A DNA stretch of 64,000 nt from GCA-2401155 sp045047085 (GCA_045047085.1 JASFYT010000072.1:1-64000); one strand, 5' to 3'; numbered from the stretch's first letter, positions 26,325 to 35,167 are shown. The notes: generated by a model from the sequence alone, not told the origin. Program-made: numbers and translations.

Positions 26325-27650
26325 TTAGATGGTGGCCCTGAACGCAATATCCAATTTTGTGACAATTTCATCAATGTGATTATCCTGCAAAATAAATGGC
26401 GGGGCAAGCAATACATGATCACCGTTTTGGCCGTCAATCGTGCCCCCCATCGGGTAGCATATTAGACCCGCCTCGAAAGCAGCCTTCTTGATTTTCTTGT
26501 TGATACCAAGTGCTGGATCAAAGGCTGCTTTGGTTGTCCTATCCTCCACGATCTCAATGCCACGAAACAAGCCTCGCCCTCTGATATCGCCGATGTGGGG
26601 ATGTTGAGCGAAGGCGCTTTCCAATGCCTGTTGCAGCTTGTCGCCCATTTCGACCACCCGGGGAACTAACTTGCGATCCAAAATGGCGCTTAATACAGCT
26701 AACCCTGCTGCACTTGCTGTGGGGTGGCCGAGATAGGTGTGGCTGTGCTGGAAAAAGCCGGTACCTTCTCTAATCGCAGAATAGATTTTTGCTGAACAAA
26801 GCATAGCACCGAGTGGTTGATATCCAGCGCCCAATCCCTTGGCTATCGCGATAATGTCAGGGACCACATCTTCCTGTTCGGAGGCAAACAATGATCCGGT
26901 GCGTCCCATGCCGCACATGACCTCGTCGAGAATCAGAAGCACATCATGGGCATCGCAGATTTCCCTGATGCGTTTGAAATAACCCTCGACCGGAGCTACT
27001 GCTCCGAGGGTTGCGCCGACGACCGGTTCTGCCACGAAGGCCATAACATTTTCTGAACCTAGACGGTGAATTTCGGTTTCCAGTTCATTGGCAACGCGTT
27101 GTCCAAATTCGAATGATGTTTCGCCTTCTTCCCTGCCGCGATATTCATAGCAGGGAGAGATATGGCTGGTTTCAATCATCAGCGGTGCGAAAGGCTTTTT
27201 GCGCCATTGATTACCCCCGGTAGCGAGCACACCAAGCGTATTGCCGTGAAAGCTTTGCATTCGCGCAATTATGCGGTTCTTTTTCGGTTTTCCAATCTCA
27301 AGAAAATATTGCCGCGCGAGTTTGATCGTAGCTTCCATGGCTTCCGAGCCACCAGAAACCAGAAAAACGCGATCGATGCCATCGGGTGCGTTGTCGATCA
27401 GAAGGTCGGCCAGCGCTTCAGCAGGTTCAGATGTAAAAAAACCGGTATGGGCAAATTCAAGCTTATCAAGTTGCAGTTTGATCGCTTCGGTAATTTCCGG
27501 GTCACCATGGCCAAGGCAGGATACGGCGGCTCCACCGGAGCCGTCGAAATATTGTTTGCCATTGCTGTCTTTTATGTAACAACCTTTACCGCCAACTGCG
27601 ACGGGCAATTCAGAACGCGTATGGCGAGGGAAGACGTGGCTATTGGACAT
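26325..27650 (-). CDS. Class III PLP-dependent aminotransferase
   Basis: A 441-residue omega-type aminotransferase (the family of ornithine, beta-alanine, GABA and taurine transaminases). Hallmarks are DGSGGAAVSCLGHGDP, LVSGGSEAMEATIKLARQY, SFHGNTLGVLATGG, LDEVMCGMGRTG and the PLP lysine in IAIAKGLGAGYQPLGAML. It lies 6 bases after the universal stress gene and abuts the BKACE gene, in a run that begins with a TAXI-TRAP transporter. The context points to catabolism of an imported amine or amino acid; the exact substrate cannot be read. Confidence 0.9.
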   Translation of the reverse strand: MSNSHVFPRHTRSELPVAVGGKGCYIKDSNGKQYFDGSGGAAVSCLGHGDPEITEAIKLQLDKLEFAHTGFFTSEPAEALADLLIDNAPDGIDRVFLVSGGSEAMEATIKLARQYFLEIGKPKKNRIIARMQSFHGNTLGVLATGGNQWRKKPFAPLMIETSHISPCYEYRGREEGETSFEFGQRVANELETEIHRLGSENVMAFVAEPVVGATLGAVAPVEGYFKRIREICDAHDVLLILDEVMCGMGRTGSLFASEQEDVVPDIIAIAKGLGAGYQPLGAMLCSAKIYSAIREGTGFFQHSHTYLGHPTASAAGLAVLSAILDRKLVPRVVEMGDKLQQALESAFAQHPHIGDIRGRGLFRGIEIVEDRTTKAAFDPALGINKKIKKAAFEAGLICYPMGGTIDGQNGDHVLLAPPFILQDNHIDEIVTKLDIAFRATI

Positions 27651-27656
27651 ATTTGT

Positions 27657-28097
27657 CTAGGCACCACTCCGCACAACAACGACAGATTGCTTCGCGTGAC
27701 GTACCACTCTTGCAGCATTTGGACCCAGCAAATAATCGCGTAATTTGGGCGTGTGTGAACCAATCACAATCACATCGGCTTTGATCTTGTCTGCTGTCTC
27801 AATAATCTCTTCATAGACATTTCCATGATCGATGATGTGTTGCAGCTTTGTGTCTTTTGGTACATATTTTTCAGTGAATTCATGCAGCGCCTCTCTCGCT
27901 TTGTTCATTGCCTCATCTTCATAGCCCTGAGGAAAAAACGAGCCGACGACGCCAGTGCCAAAATTTGGCACCACACACATGACGTTCAATGTATCACCAT
28001 CATCAAGCAATTCGAGCGCGCCCTGAATCACCCGGTGTGATGTTTCAGGATCGCCCAAATCTATGGTTGCTAGGATATTGTTAAAGAAGCTGCTCAT
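27657..28097 (-). CDS. Universal stress protein of the UspA family
   Basis: A 146-residue single Usp domain. The ATP-binding signature is GSHTPKLRDYLLGPNAARV near the C-terminus, after the DVIVIGS strand; the first Gly of the usual GSHG is replaced by Thr. GGAG precedes the ATG. Its ATG overlaps the TRAP permease stop by 4 bases, so the two are coupled. Usp genes fused or coupled to TRAP transporters are known (for example TeaD, an ATP-binding regulator of the ectoine TRAP system), and a similar role in tuning uptake is likely. Confidence 0.88.
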   Translation of the reverse strand: MSSFFNNILATIDLGDPETSHRVIQGALELLDDGDTLNVMCVVPNFGTGVVGSFFPQGYEDEAMNKAREALHEFTEKYVPKDTKLQHIIDHGNVYEEIIETADKIKADVIVIGSHTPKLRDYLLGPNAARVVRHAKQSVVVVRSGA

Positions 28098-30919
28098 GCT
28101 GTTTCTCCTTCTGCGGCAGGACTGGTGTCCAGTGGTTGGCGTCTGCGACGTTGCAGCATGTAGATAAAGCCAAGCAATAATAATGCCGGAATATAGAGCA
28201 ATTGCTTGGGCGCTTGATTGGCCGGAACCAGAACTATTTTGATCACCTGATCAAAATCAAATCCTGCGGTTGCGGCCTTGGAATCGAAGGTTGTGCCGTC
28301 GACAATGATCTTGCCATCCTGCTCAAGTATTTCAAGACCATAAGCTTCGAGACGCTCTTCGCCGGTTGCTTCATCACCTATGTCGATGACCATCGTCAGA
28401 GTTACAGGATCACCCACATCATCGACCCCGTCAACGATTGCACGCATCTGGCTGCCAGGAGCTGCTTTGCCAACGACCTCAACCAGTTGTGCTGGTGCGG
28501 TTTCAATATATGGCGGGGACATTATATCCATCCAAAAGCCGGGTCGGAACAGGGTGAAGGCGATTAGAATCAGCGCCAAGGATTCCCATATTCTTGATTT
28601 AGCGATGAACCAGCCTTGCGACCCGGCGGTAAATATCAGTATCGCTGCCGTCGCAATTATGAAGACAAATATTCCTTCGAGCGGCGTTACGTTGATCAAT
28701 AAAATATCGGTGTTGAAGATGAACAGGAATGGTAGCAAAGCCGTTCTTAAAGAATAGAAAAACGCTGTGAAGCCAGTTCTGATCGGGTCCCCACCGGAAA
28801 TGGCGGCGGCTGCAAATGAGGCCAGCCCCACGGGCGGCGTCACATCCGCCATGATGCCGAAATAGAACACGAACAGATGGACCGCAATCAACGGCACGAT
28901 CAATCCGTTTTGTTGACCAAGCGCCACAATCACTGGTGCCAGCAAAGACGATACCACGATATAGTTGGCAGTTGTTGGAAGCCCCATGCCGAGGATCAGG
29001 CTGAGAATTGCAGTGAATATCAAGATCAACAGGATATTACCTTGAGAGAGGAATTCCACCAATGCAGCCAATACAGCACCAACGCCGGTTTGAGAAACCG
29101 CACCCACAATGATACCGGCAGCTGCGGTTGCAATGCCGATGCCGATCATGTTGCGGGCGCCGGTAATCAATCCGTCGACCAACTCGTTAAAGCCTCGTGC
29201 CCAAGTTCCAGTTTGATCACCTCCCCTGAACACCGCAAAGACTTTGCGTTGTGTAAGAAGAATGAAAATCATCAATGCAGTTGCCCAAAAAGCCGAGAGT
29301 GAAGGCGACAGGCGCTCCACCATCAGGCACCAAATCAAGACGCCAACCGGCAATAGAAAATGCAGGCCGGATTTAATGGTCATCTCAGGGTCAGGCAGGC
29401 TGATAACAGGCTCGTTGGGATCATCCAATTCAAGTTCCGGATAGGAGGCGCAGAATTTTGCCAGATATACATAGGCCGCGATTAGCAATGCTCCGACCAC
29501 CCAGATGGTATAGCCACCTGCATTTGTTCCAATCATATCAGACAGGAAGAACAGGCCAAAAGCGCCAACAACAGCATAACCAAGAACCGTACCGGAAGTT
29601 GAAACAAATCTCAGGGCATTTGATTCACTGCTTTTGGCTAACATTTTCATGACGAAAATAGCAACGACCAAAGCGACAAGTGCGCCAACCAGTTTCATTG
29701 GCGTTGAACCCATAAGCTGGAATAATTCGTAGAGATAATAGACCCCACTTGCCAGACCCATAATGACGGCCATGGTGACACCGAAAGAGATCAACGCCCA
29801 TTTTGCAGGCTTACCTTCTTTAGCGCGTTTGAGGCCAACCATGCCTAGCTTGGCAGCTTCCAAATGCACGATATAAACGAGTGCAATATAAGAAATAATG
29901 GCTGGAACAAAGGCATGTTTCACCACTTCAAAATATGAAATGCCGATATATTCGACCATCAGGAATGCAGCAGCACCCATAACCGGTGGCATGATTTGTC
30001 CGTTCACAGAGGATGCCACTTCAACAGCGCCCGCTTTTTCTGCGGTGAAGCCCACTCGCCTCATCATCGGAATGGTGAAGGTACCGGTGGTCACTACGTT
30101 TGCAATCGATGAACCGGAAATCAGCCCTGTCATGCCCGAAGCAACAACGGCGGCTTTTGCCGGACCGCCGCTCATATGGCCCATGAGCGAGAAGGCAACT
30201 TTAATGAAATAATTGCCGGCACCAGCTTTATCGAGCAAGGCACCGAACAACACAAAGAGGAAAACCAGATCGGTGGAAACGCCGAGCGCGATACCGAACA
30301 CACCTTCGGATGAAAGCCACTGGTGATAAGCGACCGCGTTAAAGCTTGCGCCTTTCCATGCTAGAATTCCCGGCGCATATGGCCCGAGGAAAGTATAACC
30401 GAGGAACACTGCAGCAACGACTGCCAGAGGCGGTCCCAATGCGCGACGTGTGGCTTCTAACAGAAACAGGATGCCGACAACAGCCATAAATACATCCAGA
30501 GAATTTGGATTGTTTGGCCGGTCAGCAAGCTGCGATCCGGTCAGTGCCTTGATAAAGCTGGTATCAAATAAGAACAGATAAAGTGCCGTAAAAGCCGCAC
30601 AGACTGCCAATATCCAGTCGATCGTTGGAATGTGTTTGCGCGGTGAATTCTTGAATGCCGGGTAAACCAGATAGGCAAGGAAAATGGCAAAGGCCAGATG
30701 AATGGGCCGCGCTTCGCGGCTGGAAAACACGCCTATACCAAATGAATATGGCAAGGGTGAAGCAATCCAAACCTGGAAAATGGCCCAAAGAAGGGCTGTT
30801 CCCGCGATCAGTAATGCAACCTGTCGATTGACCGGAGCCCGCCCGCCCGTATCACTGGATGCCACCAGATCTTCTAGTTCCTCATTGCTCAGAGTTGTCT
30901 GAGTACTGGAATCGGCCAT
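28094..30919 (-). CDS. TRAP transporter, fused 4TM/12TM permease
   Basis: A 941-residue inner-membrane protein that fuses the small (DctQ-like) and large (DctM-like) TRAP subunits, as is usual for TAXI-type systems. The long hydrophobic region contains the DctM hallmarks GMTGLISGSSIANVVTTG, MPPVMGAAAFLMVEY, LILGMGLPTTANY and ADVTPPVGLA. After about residue 780 comes a hydrophilic domain like DUF3394 (MRAIVDGVDDVGDPVTL) and a final helix before a basic tail. It imports solutes delivered by the TAXI binding protein, driven by a sodium or proton gradient. GGGGAG precedes the start. Confidence 0.93.
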   Translation of the reverse strand: MADSSTQTTLSNEELEDLVASSDTGGRAPVNRQVALLIAGTALLWAIFQVWIASPLPYSFGIGVFSSREARPIHLAFAIFLAYLVYPAFKNSPRKHIPTIDWILAVCAAFTALYLFLFDTSFIKALTGSQLADRPNNPNSLDVFMAVVGILFLLEATRRALGPPLAVVAAVFLGYTFLGPYAPGILAWKGASFNAVAYHQWLSSEGVFGIALGVSTDLVFLFVLFGALLDKAGAGNYFIKVAFSLMGHMSGGPAKAAVVASGMTGLISGSSIANVVTTGTFTIPMMRRVGFTAEKAGAVEVASSVNGQIMPPVMGAAAFLMVEYIGISYFEVVKHAFVPAIISYIALVYIVHLEAAKLGMVGLKRAKEGKPAKWALISFGVTMAVIMGLASGVYYLYELFQLMGSTPMKLVGALVALVVAIFVMKMLAKSSESNALRFVSTSGTVLGYAVVGAFGLFFLSDMIGTNAGGYTIWVVGALLIAAYVYLAKFCASYPELELDDPNEPVISLPDPEMTIKSGLHFLLPVGVLIWCLMVERLSPSLSAFWATALMIFILLTQRKVFAVFRGGDQTGTWARGFNELVDGLITGARNMIGIGIATAAAGIIVGAVSQTGVGAVLAALVEFLSQGNILLILIFTAILSLILGMGLPTTANYIVVSSLLAPVIVALGQQNGLIVPLIAVHLFVFYFGIMADVTPPVGLASFAAAAISGGDPIRTGFTAFFYSLRTALLPFLFIFNTDILLINVTPLEGIFVFIIATAAILIFTAGSQGWFIAKSRIWESLALILIAFTLFRPGFWMDIMSPPYIETAPAQLVEVVGKAAPGSQMRAIVDGVDDVGDPVTLTMVIDIGDEATGEERLEAYGLEILEQDGKIIVDGTTFDSKAATAGFDFDQVIKIVLVPANQAPKQLLYIPALLLLGFIYMLQRRRRQPLDTSPAAEGETA

Positions 30920-30970
30920 GTCTATCTCCCCGTAACTTGCCCGTTCTATTTTTGAAGCATCCTCCCAGAC

Positions 30971-31009
30971 ACTTGCAAACCGCCATTTCGATGGTGGCGG
31001 TTTGCAAGT
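30971..31009 (-). terminator. Hairpin 2 between TAXI binding protein and TRAP permease
   Basis: ACTTGCAAACCGCCA and TGGCGGTTTGCAAGT form a perfect 15-bp stem. It has no T run, so it is more likely to stabilise the 3' end of the binding-protein mRNA or to attenuate transcription than to terminate on its own. Confidence 0.65.
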
Positions 31010-31014
31010 AGCTG

Positions 31015-31044
31015 AAAGGGCGCAGAAATCATCCGCGCCCTTTT
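31015..31044 (-). terminator. Hairpin 1 after the TAXI binding protein gene
   Basis: On the minus strand AAAGGGCGC and GCGCCCTTT form a 9-bp stem starting 14 bases past the stop. With hairpin 2 it separates the binding-protein gene from the permease gene and would lower permease expression relative to the binding protein. Confidence 0.65.
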
Positions 31045-31057
31045 GCTTAGCTGAAAA

Positions 31058-32023
31058 TTACATCCAGCCTTGTTCTTTATAATACTTCACAGCACCATCA
31101 TGCAGAGGCGCAGAAAGATTGTTCTTGATCATATTTTTTTGCTCAAGATTAGCAAATGCAGGATGCATTTTCTTGAAGCGTTTGAAGTTTTCAAAAACAG
31201 CTTTTACGATCTGATACACAACCTCAGGAGAGGTTTTTGCAGATGCAACAAAGGTTGCGCCAACGCCGAATGTTTCGGTGTCGTTCGGTGTGCCAGTATA
31301 CATTCCGCCGGGAATGGTGGTCATTGCATAATAATCAGCTGCACCAGCAAGCTCTTTGATTGCGTCAGAATTAACGTTGATCAGCTTTGCTTCGCAAGAG
31401 GTCGTTGCTTCCTTGATCGTACCGGCAGGGTGACCCACGGTGAATACGATCGCATCGATTTTATTGTCGCAAAGGGCCGCGGCCTGTTCTGATGATTTGA
31501 GTTCAGCAGCAAGGGCAAAATCGCCAACTTTCCAGCCAAGTTTTTTCATCACAACTTCAAATGTACCACGAGCGCCAGAACCCGGGTTACCCAGGTTAAC
31601 GCGTTTTCCTTTTAGATCGGAAAATTTGTTGATGCCTGAATCCATCCGCGCAACCACAGTGAAAGGCTCCGGGTGAACAGAGAAGACTGCCCGCAAGTCC
31701 TCAAATTTTCCATCTGGAAATTTGTCAGGTGCCGTACCGTTATAGGCATGGAACTGCCAATCTGACTGAGCAACGCCCAAATCAAGATCGCCTGCGCGAA
31801 TGCCGTTGATATTAGCGATAGAGCCGCCGGTTGTATGTGTGCATTTGATATCATGGTCTTTAGTGCCACGATTTACCAAACGGCAAATCGCACCGCCAAC
31901 CTGATAGTACACACCGGTTTGACCGCCGGTTCCAATTGTTACGAATGTCTCTGCACTAGCTGGCAACGACACAGCGCCCAGCGAAATTGCCGCCAAAGCA
32001 GCAATACCTAATTTTCTCATCAT
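31058..32023 (-). CDS. TAXI-family TRAP periplasmic binding protein
   Basis: A 321-residue exported solute receptor. Signal peptide residues 1-24 end at LPASAE. The TAXI hallmark FVTIGTGGQTGVYYQVGGAI follows immediately, then HTTGGSIANINGIRAGDLDLGVAQSD and GKRVNLGNPGSGARGTF. GGAGG precedes the ATG. TAXI proteins bind amino acids or organic acids such as glutamate or 2-oxoglutarate; the ligand here is unknown. It is the first gene of the six-gene minus-strand run down to 25142 and is separated from the permease by two hairpins. Confidence 0.94.
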   Translation of the reverse strand: MMRKLGIAALAAISLGAVSLPASAETFVTIGTGGQTGVYYQVGGAICRLVNRGTKDHDIKCTHTTGGSIANINGIRAGDLDLGVAQSDWQFHAYNGTAPDKFPDGKFEDLRAVFSVHPEPFTVVARMDSGINKFSDLKGKRVNLGNPGSGARGTFEVVMKKLGWKVGDFALAAELKSSEQAAALCDNKIDAIVFTVGHPAGTIKEATTSCEAKLINVNSDAIKELAGAADYYAMTTIPGGMYTGTPNDTETFGVGATFVASAKTSPEVVYQIVKAVFENFKRFKKMHPAFANLEQKNMIKNNLSAPLHDGAVKYYKEQGWM

Positions 32024-32446
32024 ATAATCCTCCGAGTTTTCTCTTTTTATTCAAGACAGGAAGTGACGCATATGTAATTTCCTACGTCAACCCTGCGATG
32101 CAAGACTTGCAACACAATTGTGATGATATTTAGAACTAATATTAATTTGTAGAGAAATATCTTCTGTGCTTCACGGGTATTTTTATTAACATGTTACATT
32201 ATTTATCCAATGACTCTCGGACATAACTTGTACTTATACGATGGAGTTTCAAACCATTAAGGGAATACTAGACTCATGGCACAACACTTCCTAGACAGGG
32301 ACATTAGAATTGCGCAATGCTCACGGACCGTCCGGTGAAGATAGCGGCGCTTGGCCTGTTCACCATCATCGATGCGATGATCGCACATCGGCTTATGACC
32401 TTGGGGAGGACTATTTTGCCTCGTTGATAAATAGTGGGACCTGATG
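32024..32446. other. Intergenic stretch upstream of the TAXI operon
   Basis: About 420 bases hold the promoter side of the TAXI operon and the 3' flank of the HxlR gene. Bases 32280-32420 are richer in GC than their surroundings and could be a decayed gene piece, but no reading frame gave a recognisable protein. Confidence 0.35.
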
Positions 32447-32860
32447 CTAGTTGGGATTTCCAGTTCTGATTCTGGCTTCATAACCTGCGCGGTCTTTTTG
32501 AATCTCGCCAAGTACATTCTTCAAGGCGACCGGTCTTTTGTCGTACTTGCCGCTCCAATTAACAATTTCCAGCACGATGGGTGCCAAATCAAACCCCTTT
32601 TCTGTCAGGGAATAGGTGAAACTGCGACCATTTTCCGGATCGCGGGTTTTTTCAATTACGCCCTCGGTTTCGAGATGTTTGAGCCGGTCTGCGAGGATAT
32701 TTGTAGATACGCCCTCATCTGCCTCAAGGAAATCACTATAGGTTTTTTTTCCCTTCAGCATGATTTCGCGAATGACAAGCAAGGTCCAGCGATCTCCGAA
32801 AGTATCGAGGCCAAATGCGATGGGGCAACCTGTTTGTCGTTTTTTTTCATCATTTCTCAT
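32447..32860 (-). CDS. HxlR-family transcriptional regulator
   Basis: A 137-residue winged-helix regulator. It has the family core CPIAFGLDTFGDRWTLLVIREIML, then GVSTNILADRLKHLETEGVIEK and a FTYSLTEKGFDLAP wing. A single Cys lies at residue 12 just ahead of the HTH, the place of the redox-sensing Cys in YodB, HypR and QorR, so it may sense electrophiles or oxidants. Three 19-bp inverted repeats with one consensus lie between it and the divergent exported-protein gene, the nearest 20 bases from its own start. This points to autoregulation and control of that gene. Confidence 0.9.
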   Translation of the reverse strand: MRNDEKKRQTGCPIAFGLDTFGDRWTLLVIREIMLKGKKTYSDFLEADEGVSTNILADRLKHLETEGVIEKTRDPENGRSFTYSLTEKGFDLAPIVLEIVNWSGKYDKRPVALKNVLGEIQKDRAGYEARIRTGNPN

Positions 32861-32879
32861 TTTGATATCTTACTAAAAC

Positions 32880-32898
32880 AACTTGCGATTTAAAAGTT
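32880..32898. promoter_or_regulatory. HxlR operator copy 1
   Basis: AACTT-N9-AAGTT with centre GCGATTTAA, 20 bases upstream of the HxlR start. It shares arms and spacing with copies 2 and 3. Confidence 0.65.
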
Positions 32899-32939
32899 TT
32901 ATTTCGGATGGAATGATTTTCAGAGTCCTCCCAAAAAAT

Positions 32940-32958
32940 AACTTGCATTTTGAAAGTT
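32940..32958. promoter_or_regulatory. HxlR operator copy 2
   Basis: AACTT-N9-AAGTT with centre GCATTTTGA. Its first nine bases (AACTTGCAT) nearly repeat those of copy 1. It lies 60 bases from copy 1. Confidence 0.65.
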
Positions 32959-32976
32959 ATTTACCTAAATAACATT

Positions 32977-32995
32977 CACTTGTAAAAAGCAAGTT
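32977..32995. promoter_or_regulatory. HxlR operator copy 3
   Basis: CACTT-N9-AAGTT with centre GTAAAAAGC, extended as ACTTG/CAAGT. It lies 37 bases from copy 2 and 62 bases before the divergent start at 33057. Confidence 0.6.
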
Positions 32996-33056
32996 ATTAA
33001 AGTCAAACAAACAAAGCGATCCAGAAGCAACACAGACTCCAACGGAGACAAGGAAA

Positions 33057-33848
33057 ATGAACAAGGGAAAATCAATGTATTCGGGCACCCAAAGCCTGCT
33101 GAAACGGCGAGAGGTCATGGGGTTTGCCGCTGCATCTGCCAGTGCCATTTTGGCAACCGGTCTCGGCATTTATCCAAGCAACGCAAACACAAATTTAAAC
33201 ACTGGGGAAAAACCAATGTCACCAAAAGCATTTGTCTATACAGAACTTCAACTCTCAGTTCCCTTTACTGATGCACCATGGAAACCGATCAGTGATGCCA
33301 TTCAACAGCAACCCGGTTTTGTATCCAAAACATGGCTTTCAGGCGTCGGCAACAATTCCGTTGGTGGGATATATTCCTTCGATAGCATTGAACATGCACA
33401 GGAGTTCGTCACGGGTTATTTTCCAGACGAAGCGAAAAAATTTGGTGTCGCGCATAACACGCGGATATTTGATGCAATGCTCGTAAGGGAAGCCAGCGAA
33501 GGTTTAAATTCCGCCCATTTTGGTGGCAAACAAGGACAAAAACCCGGCGCATTTGTTTATACGGAGGTGCAGGTTAATGTGCCGTTTGAAAACGCTCCTT
33601 GGAAAGAAAGGAACCCGGTTCTAAAACAACAGAAAGGCCTTATTTCCAAGACATGGCTGAGCGGGCTTCATACCAATACGCTAGGCGGGCTTGATGCTTT
33701 CGATACCATCGAAAATGCAACCGCCTTTGCGATTGATTCCTTCCCTCAGACCGCCGCAAAAATGAACGCCGCATTTTATACGCGAATTTTTGATGCTGAT
33801 ATTACAGAGGAAGCAAGTCGGTTTTTGAATTCACCCTTCTATAGTTGA
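33057..33848 (+). CDS. Tat-exported protein with two YdhR-like domains
   Basis: A 263-residue protein. Residues 17-45 hold a twin-arginine signal (KRREVMGFAAASASAILATG). Two tandem copies of an alpha/beta ferredoxin-like domain of the YdhR (putative monooxygenase) type follow. Copy 1 has FVYTELQLSVPF and SKTWLSGVGNNSVGG; copy 2 has FVYTEVQVNVPF and SKTWLSGLHTNTLGG. YdhR proteins are normally single-domain, cytoplasmic and dimeric, so this looks like a covalent dimer sent folded to the periplasm. GGAGACAAGGAAA precedes the start. Three HxlR operators lie upstream. Function unknown; chemistry on quinones or small aromatics is a guess from the fold. Confidence 0.72.
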   Translation: MNKGKSMYSGTQSLLKRREVMGFAAASASAILATGLGIYPSNANTNLNTGEKPMSPKAFVYTELQLSVPFTDAPWKPISDAIQQQPGFVSKTWLSGVGNNSVGGIYSFDSIEHAQEFVTGYFPDEAKKFGVAHNTRIFDAMLVREASEGLNSAHFGGKQGQKPGAFVYTEVQVNVPFENAPWKERNPVLKQQKGLISKTWLSGLHTNTLGGLDAFDTIENATAFAIDSFPQTAAKMNAAFYTRIFDADITEEASRFLNSPFYS

Positions 33849-33922
33849 AAAGCCCTCGATTTATAGATTCAAACACGGTTAGGTTATTTTTGGCAAACAT
33901 AATTGTCGCCAATACCTCTAAC

Positions 33923-33954
33923 AAGTCGGGCAGCAGGAAACTATTGCCCGACTT
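33923..33954. terminator. Hairpin between convergent YdhR-like and pirin genes
   Basis: AAGTCGGGCA and TGCCCGACTT form a perfect 10-bp stem between two converging stops. It probably serves both directions; TTTT follows on the plus strand. Confidence 0.7.
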
Positions 33955-33959
33955 TTCAC

Positions 33960-34649
33960 TTATTTCGGAACGTCGATCACCAGCACATCAGCATCACTGA
34001 GCGCTTTGAGACGAAAAGAATGTTCGCCGGTGATTTCTGCACCATCGCCTTTTTTCATACGCTTGCCGTCAAGTTCCAGTTCACCTTCCGAAACCAACAG
34101 ATAGGCCTGCTGGTGAACGGGATGAACAAGCTCGCTACCCTTTGGCAATTTTCCCGCATAGATATAGGCGTTCTGGTTGATCGAGAGCGGTGCCTTGCCA
34201 TCGCCAGATACCAGAAGGGATAGTGCGCCTTTCGTTGCTTCTTTGGGGAATTCACGAGCATCCCAAACCGGATCAACACCAAGCTTGTTTGGTTCAATCC
34301 AGATTTGATAGATATTTGTATCTTCGCTCTCCAGATTATATTCAGAGTGAAAAATGCCGGTTCCGGCACTCATTACCTGAATATCCCCAACCACAGTACG
34401 TCCCTCATTGCCTTTATTATCCCGATGGGTGATCGCCCCCTTGCGCACATAGGTTATGATTTCCATGTCCTGATGCGGGTGTGTATCAAAGCCGGTTCCG
34501 GCCTGAATAATATCATCATTGATAACTAGTAATGAACCAAAGCCTGTACGTGCCGGGTTGCGATAGCTGGCAAAGCTAAAGTGGTGACGCGCATTGAGCC
34601 AACCATGATCTGCATGGCCAAGTTGTTCGTAAGGGTAAATGACAATCAT
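33960..34649 (-). CDS. Pirin-family cupin protein
   Basis: A 229-residue bicupin. The metal-binding residues are in GFDTHPHQDMEIITYVRKG (two His and a Glu) and in GTGIFHSEYN. The second cupin (HQQAYLLVSEGELELDGKRM) lacks the full ligand set, as in YhhW-type pirins, some of which oxidise quercetin. It is the second gene of a DoxX-pirin pair with a 26-base gap, and the divergent LysR gene beyond doxX is the likely regulator. DoxX, pirin and LysR sets of this kind are usually tied to oxidative or electrophile stress; the substrate is unknown. Confidence 0.9.
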   Translation of the reverse strand: MIVIYPYEQLGHADHGWLNARHHFSFASYRNPARTGFGSLLVINDDIIQAGTGFDTHPHQDMEIITYVRKGAITHRDNKGNEGRTVVGDIQVMSAGTGIFHSEYNLESEDTNIYQIWIEPNKLGVDPVWDAREFPKEATKGALSLLVSGDGKAPLSINQNAYIYAGKLPKGSELVHPVHQQAYLLVSEGELELDGKRMKKGDGAEITGEHSFRLKALSDADVLVIDVPK

Positions 34650-34675
34650 AATCTTTCTCCTTTTGAAGGCCTCTT

Positions 34676-35101
34676 TTAAGCCTTGAATAAATTTGGAATA
34701 AGGCCGTCGATCACGGGCAGTTTACGAATGGCAAAACTACCGGCACCCTGAAGCGCAATAACAAGCGCCAACACTGTGAGCAATGCCGGAAACTCCCAAC
34801 CGCCACCTTCACTATTAAAGACCCAACCATTGGCTAGATGGACCCATGTGGCACCAAGCAGAATGGGAACACTCAATAAGGCTGCAAGACGTGTATACGC
34901 ACCAATCAGCAAGGCGATGCCGCCAACCAGTTCGCCGAATATAGTCAAATAAGCAGTGAATGCGGGAAGGCCGATGCTTTCAAAAAAGGCTACTGTTCCT
35001 GGAATTGTGAATACCATTATTTTAAGAAGGGCATGAGCCAGCAGGATTATGCCTAGTGCAATGCGCAACAAAAATGCGCCATGTTGTTGTGTAGGGTTCA
35101 T
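34676..35101 (-). CDS. DoxX-family membrane protein
   Basis: A 141-residue protein with four hydrophobic segments. It contains LLRIALGIILLAHALLKI at the N-terminus and LTIFGELVGGIALLIGAYTRLAAL in the middle, both typical of DoxX/DoxD. DoxX relatives handle electrons from thiosulfate or link membrane thiol systems; many are simply stress-induced. It is the first gene of the minus-strand pair with pirin and is divergent from the LysR gene, with 105 bases between the two starts. Confidence 0.88.
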   Translation of the reverse strand: MNPTQQHGAFLLRIALGIILLAHALLKIMVFTIPGTVAFFESIGLPAFTAYLTIFGELVGGIALLIGAYTRLAALLSVPILLGATWVHLANGWVFNSEGGGWEFPALLTVLALVIALQGAGSFAIRKLPVIDGLIPNLFKA

Positions 35102-35167
35102 CGGGATTCTCCGGTTTATTTGTTTCGATGAATCAAACTTAATAGTTCCATATAATATTATAATGCC

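Noticed and set aside
32257..32517. Frame overlapping the HxlR 3' end
   Set aside because: It has no family resemblance in any frame and runs into hxlR; it could be decayed DNA but gives no protein to name.
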